Below, one piece after another: positions 60,136 to 64,000 of a stretch of DNA of 64,000 nt. The DNA lies in NCBI RefSeq assembly GCF_000763945.1, contig NZ_JQFJ01000002.1:186001-250000 (forward strand), read 5' to 3'. The stretch is from Sphingopyxis sp. MWB1 (GTDB lineage: Bacteria > Pseudomonadota > Alphaproteobacteria > Sphingomonadales > Sphingomonadaceae). How positions within the stretch are numbered: the first letter of the stretch is position 1; every line of letters starts with the position of its first letter. The translations under genes and the position numbers were made by a program. Below the pieces are notes generated by a model that worked only from the letters and a program-made list of their open reading frames with translations, searched no databases and had not been told where the DNA came from.

Positions 60136-61107
60136 ATGGACAATCTGACGCATAGTCTGGTCGGGGCGGTGTTGGGGCAGATGGGGCTCAAGCGGAAGAG
60201 CGGCTTGGCCATGCCGACGCTGATTATCGCCGCCAATCTGCCCGATATTGACGCGGGATGTGCGCTTTACGGGATTGAGTCGCTGGCGATGCGGCGGGGG
60301 ATTACCCATGGGCCGATTGCGCTCCTTGTCCTGCCGTTGATCCTGTGGGGGGCGATGATCGCCTTTGACCGGTGGCAGACGCGGCGCGGGACGCGGCCTG
60401 CGGGGCGCTTGCCGGTCGACAAGGGGTGGCTGCTCGCGCTGGCCTATATCGGCTGCCTTAGCCATCCGGCGCTCGACTGGCTCAACAATTATGGCATTCG
60501 CCTGTTGGAGCCTTTTTCCTCGCGCTGGTTTTATGGCGATACGCTGTTCATCATCGACTTGTGGATCTGGGCGATGCTGGGCGTGTCGCTGTGGCTGTCG
60601 ATACGGCGCGAGAAAGTGGGATCGCCGCGCTGGACGACGCCCGCGCGCGCGGGTTTTGCCGCGGTTCTCGGCTATATTGTCGTCAACGGCCTGATCAGCC
60701 ATGCTGCCGAGCGCACGACGGTTGAAGCGTTACGGGCGACAGGCAAAAAGGATGTGCTGGCGGTGGCGAGCCCGCCGCCGCTGTTTTTCTGGCGCCGCGA
60801 TATTTTCTGGCGCGCCGGGGGGCGCTTTGGCAGCGGGGAGTTTGTTCCGGGCGTGGGCGGGAGCCTCGATATTTCTGGCGCGCCGACGGGGACGGAGGAT
60901 GAGCAGGCGAAAGCGCGCTGGGCGAAGGCCGATCCGGCGGCGCGCGCCTTTCTCTTCTGGGCGCGCATGCCAATCGTCGAACGCGATGCCGATGGCGCCC
61001 GGTGGCTGCGCGACCAGCGTTACAACAGCCCCTTTGCCCGCGAACGCTTTCAGGTGCCTTTGCCCGCCACGCAGGGAAGCGGGACTGAGAGTAGCCGCGG
61101 CGGATGA
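60136..61107 (+). CDS. YdjM-like inner-membrane metal-dependent hydrolase
   Basis: The 323-residue membrane protein belongs to the YdjM/YbcI family (PF04307): MDNLTHSLVGAVLGQMGLKR, LPDIDAG, RRGITHGPIALLVLPLI and SHPALDWLNNYGIRLLEPFS carry the conserved His/Asp residues that could bind a metal, and there are about five membrane segments. The C-terminal half (about 190-323) is a soluble tail. GAGGTGAA precedes the ATG. The last four bases overlap the photolyase ATG, so translation is coupled. The reaction is unknown. Confidence 0.85.
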   Translation: MDNLTHSLVGAVLGQMGLKRKSGLAMPTLIIAANLPDIDAGCALYGIESLAMRRGITHGPIALLVLPLILWGAMIAFDRWQTRRGTRPAGRLPVDKGWLLALAYIGCLSHPALDWLNNYGIRLLEPFSSRWFYGDTLFIIDLWIWAMLGVSLWLSIRREKVGSPRWTTPARAGFAAVLGYIVVNGLISHAAERTTVEALRATGKKDVLAVASPPPLFFWRRDIFWRAGGRFGSGEFVPGVGGSLDISGAPTGTEDEQAKARWAKADPAARAFLFWARMPIVERDADGARWLRDQRYNSPFARERFQVPLPATQGSGTESSRGG

Positions 61108-62489
61108 GCGCGCCGCGCCTCGTCTGGCTGCGGCGCGACCTGCGCCTTGCCGATCAGGCGGCGCTGGCGGCGGCGGCAAGGGCGGGGCCGGTCCTTCCCG
61201 TCTATATCCTTGATGATGGGGCGCCGGGGCCGCGCGCGATGGGCGGGGCGGCGCGCTGGTGGCTGCACCATAGCCTGCAGGCGCTCGATGCGGCATTGCG
61301 GGCGCTCGGGTCGCAGCTGATCCTGCGGCGGGGACACACCGAGGAGCGACTCGCGCAGATTGCGGAGGAAAGCGGCACGGCCGAGGTGCATTGCCTGCGC
61401 CACTATGAACCCTGGTGGCAGGAGGCGGAGCGCGCGGTCGCGCAAAGGCTGCGGCTGGTGCGCCACGACGGCAATTATCTGGCCCCGCCCGGCGCGGTGA
61501 GAAGTGGCAATGGCACACCGTATAAAATCTATACGCCCTTCTGGCGCGCGCTGCGCCAGCAGATGCCCCCGCCGGTCCCTGCTGAAGCTCCGTCGATGCT
61601 GGCCGCGCCCGCACGATGGCCGACGTCCGAGCGGATCGTGGAGTGGGGTTTGACGCCGCACCAGCCCGACTGGGCCGCAGGCTTTGGCGAGATATGGACG
61701 CCGGGGGAAGCGGGAGCGAAAGAGCGCCTTGCGGTCTTTGCAACGCGTGCATCCGATTATGGGGCCCGGCGCGACCTGCCATCCGAAGAAGCGACGGCGC
61801 GCCTGTCGCCGCACCTGCATTTCGGTGAAATCTCGCCCGCCACCATCTGGCATGCGCTCGCCGATGCGGGAGGGTCGGTCGAGACTTTTCTGTCCGAACT
61901 GGCGTGGCGCGACTATGCCCAGAATGTCATTGCCGAATATCCCGATTATGCCGAGCGCAACGCGCGGACGGGTTTCGATGCGATGCGGTGGCGCATGGGC
62001 GGAGATGCTGACGCCGACCTGCGCGCCTGGCAGCAGGGACGCACCGGCTATCCGATCGTCGATGCCGGGATGCGGCAATTATGGGCCAGTGGCTGGATGC
62101 ATAACCGGGTGCGGATGATCGCGGCGAGCTTTTTGATCAAACATCTGCTGATCGACTGGCGGCGCGGCGAGCGATGGTTTTGGGATACGCTGATCGATGC
62201 CGATTATGCCAATAATGCGGTCAATTGGCAGTGGGTGGCCGGGACCGGCATCGACAGCAATATGTTCAGTCGGATTATGGCACCGCTTGGCCAATCGGTG
62301 AAATTCGATGCAGCCGATTATATTCGCCGCTGGGTTCCCGAACTCGCGCATCTGGATGATGATGCGGTGCACGATCCGGAAGAAGCCGGACGTCGTCCCG
62401 CCGATTATACACCGAAGATTATCGGCCACCCCGAAGCGCGCGCGCGGGCGCTGGCGGCTCATGCGACGATGCGGGACCCCCGGTCTTAA
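61104..62489 (+). CDS. phrB: Deoxyribodipyrimidine photolyase
   Basis: The 461-residue flavoprotein repairs UV-induced cyclobutane pyrimidine dimers using light. The N-terminal antenna-binding domain begins LVWLRRDLRLADQAALAAAA; the C-terminal FAD-binding domain contains LSPHLHFGEISPATIWHALA, ELAWRDYAQNVI, TGYPIVDAGMRQLWASGWMH, NRVRMIAASFLIKHLLIDW and NNAVNWQWVAGTGIDSN. The electron-transfer tryptophans (W in MRWRMGG, ASGWMHN region and NWQWVAG) are present. It overlaps the YdjM-like gene by 4 nt. A class I CPD photolyase is likely. Confidence 0.96.
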   Translation: MSAPRLVWLRRDLRLADQAALAAAARAGPVLPVYILDDGAPGPRAMGGAARWWLHHSLQALDAALRALGSQLILRRGHTEERLAQIAEESGTAEVHCLRHYEPWWQEAERAVAQRLRLVRHDGNYLAPPGAVRSGNGTPYKIYTPFWRALRQQMPPPVPAEAPSMLAAPARWPTSERIVEWGLTPHQPDWAAGFGEIWTPGEAGAKERLAVFATRASDYGARRDLPSEEATARLSPHLHFGEISPATIWHALADAGGSVETFLSELAWRDYAQNVIAEYPDYAERNARTGFDAMRWRMGGDADADLRAWQQGRTGYPIVDAGMRQLWASGWMHNRVRMIAASFLIKHLLIDWRRGERWFWDTLIDADYANNAVNWQWVAGTGIDSNMFSRIMAPLGQSVKFDAADYIRRWVPELAHLDDDAVHDPEEAGRRPADYTPKIIGHPEARARALAAHATMRDPRS

Positions 62490-62656
62490 ACGGCCCTTGC
62501 GCCCTTTGGCCACGTAACTTGTCGGAAAGGGATAATCGCCCTTTAAACGCCATCCAAAAGCTTGCTTTTGCGCGAAACGGCAGGGCGCGAGAACGCCCGG
62601 CTGCCGGAGGCGGCGGACCGATTGTCAGGGGGGGCTTTTTCAGGCAGAAAGGCCTT

Positions 62657-63934
62657 ATGAACCATCATGTCAGCCCCGGTCGCGGCAAGAATTTGCTGCG
62701 CGCGGACCGCGCCTATGGCGCGGCAGGGCTGCTCGCCGGACTGTTTTCGCGCGCCCCGACAGGGATTTTTCATCGCTTTCTCGACCGGCTCGACGCCGGG
62801 CTGGCTTGCGGAACGATCGAAGGCCATTTGCCCGATGGCAGCGTTCGCCTGCTGGGCGGGCGCGAGGATGGGCCGGTCGCTATCGTCCATCTTCATCGCT
62901 GGACCGCGCTGGTGCGGCTGGTGCTGTCGGGCTCGATCGGATGGTATCGCGCGTGGGAAAAGGGCGAATGGTCATCGCCCGACCCGGTGCCGCTGTTCGA
63001 CCTGTTCATGCGCAACGCCGAAAGGCTGGGTGATGCCGGCCGCGCGCGCGGGCCCTGGCGGTGGTTCAACAGGCTGATTCACGCGCGGCGGCATAATGAC
63101 CGCCGCGGGGCGCGGCAGAATATCCATGCCCATTATGATATCGGCAATGATTTCTATCGCCTGTGGCTCGATGCGGGGATGAATTATTCCAGCGCGCTGT
63201 TCGACGATGGCGCGGAGACGCTGGAGGAAGGACAAAAGCGCAAGGTCGATGCGATCCTCGACCGGCTCGACCTGCGGTCGGGGAGCCGGTTGCTGGAGAT
63301 TGGGTGTGGCTGGGGCGCGCTGGCCGAGCGGGCGATTGAACGGCATGACGTCATTTATACCGGCATCACCCTGTCGACCGAGCAGGCCGAAATTGCCGAG
63401 GACCGCGTGCGTGCGCTCGACCTTTCCGGGCGTTCGCGGATCGAGATTTGCGATTATCGCGATGTACAGGGGCCGTTTGATGCCATCGCCAGCGTCGAGA
63501 TGGTCGAGGCCGTAGGACAGGCCTATTGGCCCGCCTATCTTGATACGATTGCGCGGCTATTGCGACCCGGCGGCAAAGCGGCGATCCAATATATTTCGAT
63601 CAAGGATGCGCTGTTTGAATCCTATGCGGCGAGCAGCGATTTCATCCAGGCCTATATCTTCCCTGGCGGATGCCTGATTTCCGAAAGCCGTTTTCGCGCG
63701 CTGGCCGAGGCGCGGGGACTGGTGTGGCGCGACCAGCACAGCTTTGGCCTCGATTATGCGCGCACCTTGCGCGAATGGCGTGAGCGATTTGACGCAGTCG
63801 TGGCGCGCGGTGCCTTGCCCGCCGGCTTTGACGAGCGCTTCGTGCGGCTCTGGCGCTATTATCTGCAATATTGCGAAGGCGGGTTTCGTGGTGGCGGGAT
63901 CGATGTCGCGCAGGTGACGCTCGAAAAACGATAG
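62657..63934 (+). CDS. Cyclopropane-fatty-acyl-phospholipid synthase-family methyltransferase
   Basis: The 425-residue product has an N-terminal lipid-recognition domain (about 20-130) and a SAM-dependent methyltransferase domain. Family features are NIHAHYDIGNDFYRLWLDAG, MNYSSALFDDGAETLEEGQ, the SAM motif LLEIGCGWGALAERA, GITLSTEQAEIAEDRV, EMVEAVGQAYWPAYL and YIFPGGCL. The enzyme would add a methylene bridge or methyl group to unsaturated membrane acyl chains. ATG 62657 is chosen over an upstream frame because AAAGG lies 6-7 nt before it. It is on the same strand as phrB but 167 nt away. Product identity (cyclopropane or methylated acyl chain) is not certain. Confidence 0.92.
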   Translation: MNHHVSPGRGKNLLRADRAYGAAGLLAGLFSRAPTGIFHRFLDRLDAGLACGTIEGHLPDGSVRLLGGREDGPVAIVHLHRWTALVRLVLSGSIGWYRAWEKGEWSSPDPVPLFDLFMRNAERLGDAGRARGPWRWFNRLIHARRHNDRRGARQNIHAHYDIGNDFYRLWLDAGMNYSSALFDDGAETLEEGQKRKVDAILDRLDLRSGSRLLEIGCGWGALAERAIERHDVIYTGITLSTEQAEIAEDRVRALDLSGRSRIEICDYRDVQGPFDAIASVEMVEAVGQAYWPAYLDTIARLLRPGGKAAIQYISIKDALFESYAASSDFIQAYIFPGGCLISESRFRALAEARGLVWRDQHSFGLDYARTLREWRERFDAVVARGALPAGFDERFVRLWRYYLQYCEGGFRGGGIDVAQVTLEKR

Positions 63935-63977
63935 CCCGAAAAATCATCGACCCGATAATCATAAACAGGAGAGAGGA

Positions 63978-64000
63978 ATGAAGCGATTTCTGGCCGCCGC
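63978..64000 (+). CDS. Start of a further gene with signal-peptide-like N terminus (truncated)
   Basis: AGGAGAGAGGA is followed by ATG at 63978 and the codons for MKRFLAA before the window ends. The strong ribosome-binding site and the basic-hydrophobic start suggest a secreted or membrane protein, possibly co-transcribed with the preceding methyltransferase gene. Nothing more can be said. Confidence 0.55.

Overview
The window looks like a chromosomal segment of a high-GC alphaproteobacterium of the order Sphingomonadales, most like Sphingopyxis or a close relative. This rests on gene families and order, not on a database search: an E1-beta pyruvate dehydrogenase subunit with an N-terminal lipoyl domain, an UrcA-family protein, a pst-pho cluster with long PstC/PstA permeases, XrtA/PEP-CTERM Prs regulators, a 530-residue isocitrate lyase, GTTC-N7-GTTC SOS boxes and many GC-rich palindromic intergenic repeats. 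No rRNA, tRNA, CRISPR array, transposase or prophage was seen.

Layout. 1-0.8 kb: two small envelope-type genes (holin-like, truncated at the window edge; DUF883-like). 1-7.2 kb: central metabolism and housekeeping (eno, ftsB, pdhA, pdhB, a squalene/phytoene-synthase-like gene, cysE, a DUF2794 gene). 7.2-16 kb: an SDR dehydrogenase, then a phosphate block with an OprP-type porin on the plus strand and pstS-pstC-pstA-pstB-phoU-phoB on the minus strand; Pho-box-like repeats lie ahead of both the porin and pstS, and no phoR is present in the window. 16.3-18.2 kb: an AT-richer two-gene cassette (YwgA-like small protein plus a SAMHD1-like HD phosphohydrolase), foreign in composition and the best candidate for a little-described, possibly defensive, system. 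18.2-19.5 kb: a gene-free island of dispersed repeats. 19.5-31 kb: uvrA with an SOS box, a BCCT transporter, small secreted or membrane proteins, urcA, a LytS/LytTR two-component pair and valS, whose reading frame carries a palindromic repeat. 31-46 kb: S9 peptidase, YpfJ-type metalloprotease, patatin plus 3-hydroxybutyrate dehydrogenase, M20 hydrolase, a structured leader ahead of a YdcH-like gene and terC, a sulfatase-superfamily membrane enzyme, and aceA with a divergent RamB-type regulator. 46-55 kb: an exopolysaccharide/XrtA block (mannose-1-phosphate guanylyltransferase, sugar transferase, PrsK, PrsR, PrsT). 55-64 kb: rppH, an HSL-type esterase, korA-korB, a GxxExxY gene bounded by perfect 29-bp inverted repeats, a YdjM-like protein, photolyase, a cyclopropane-synthase-like methyltransferase and the first codons of a further gene.

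How the genes work together. Enolase, the pyruvate dehydrogenase E1 subunits, KorAB and isocitrate lyase cover the PEP-pyruvate-acetyl-CoA-TCA/glyoxylate axis. The porin, Pst transporter, PhoU and PhoB form a phosphate-acquisition regulon. PrsK/PrsR probably sense the envelope and activate sigma-54 promoters for exopolysaccharide and PEP-CTERM genes, using GDP-mannose precursors made next door. UvrA and photolyase are two independent UV-repair routes. Among the less ordinary signals are the YwgA/HD cassette, the inverted-repeat-bounded GxxExxY unit, a leader RNA with two mutually exclusive helices at 38.7 kb, and palindromic repeats that have entered or abut coding regions (valS, the gene after pdhB, and the pstS-pstC gap).
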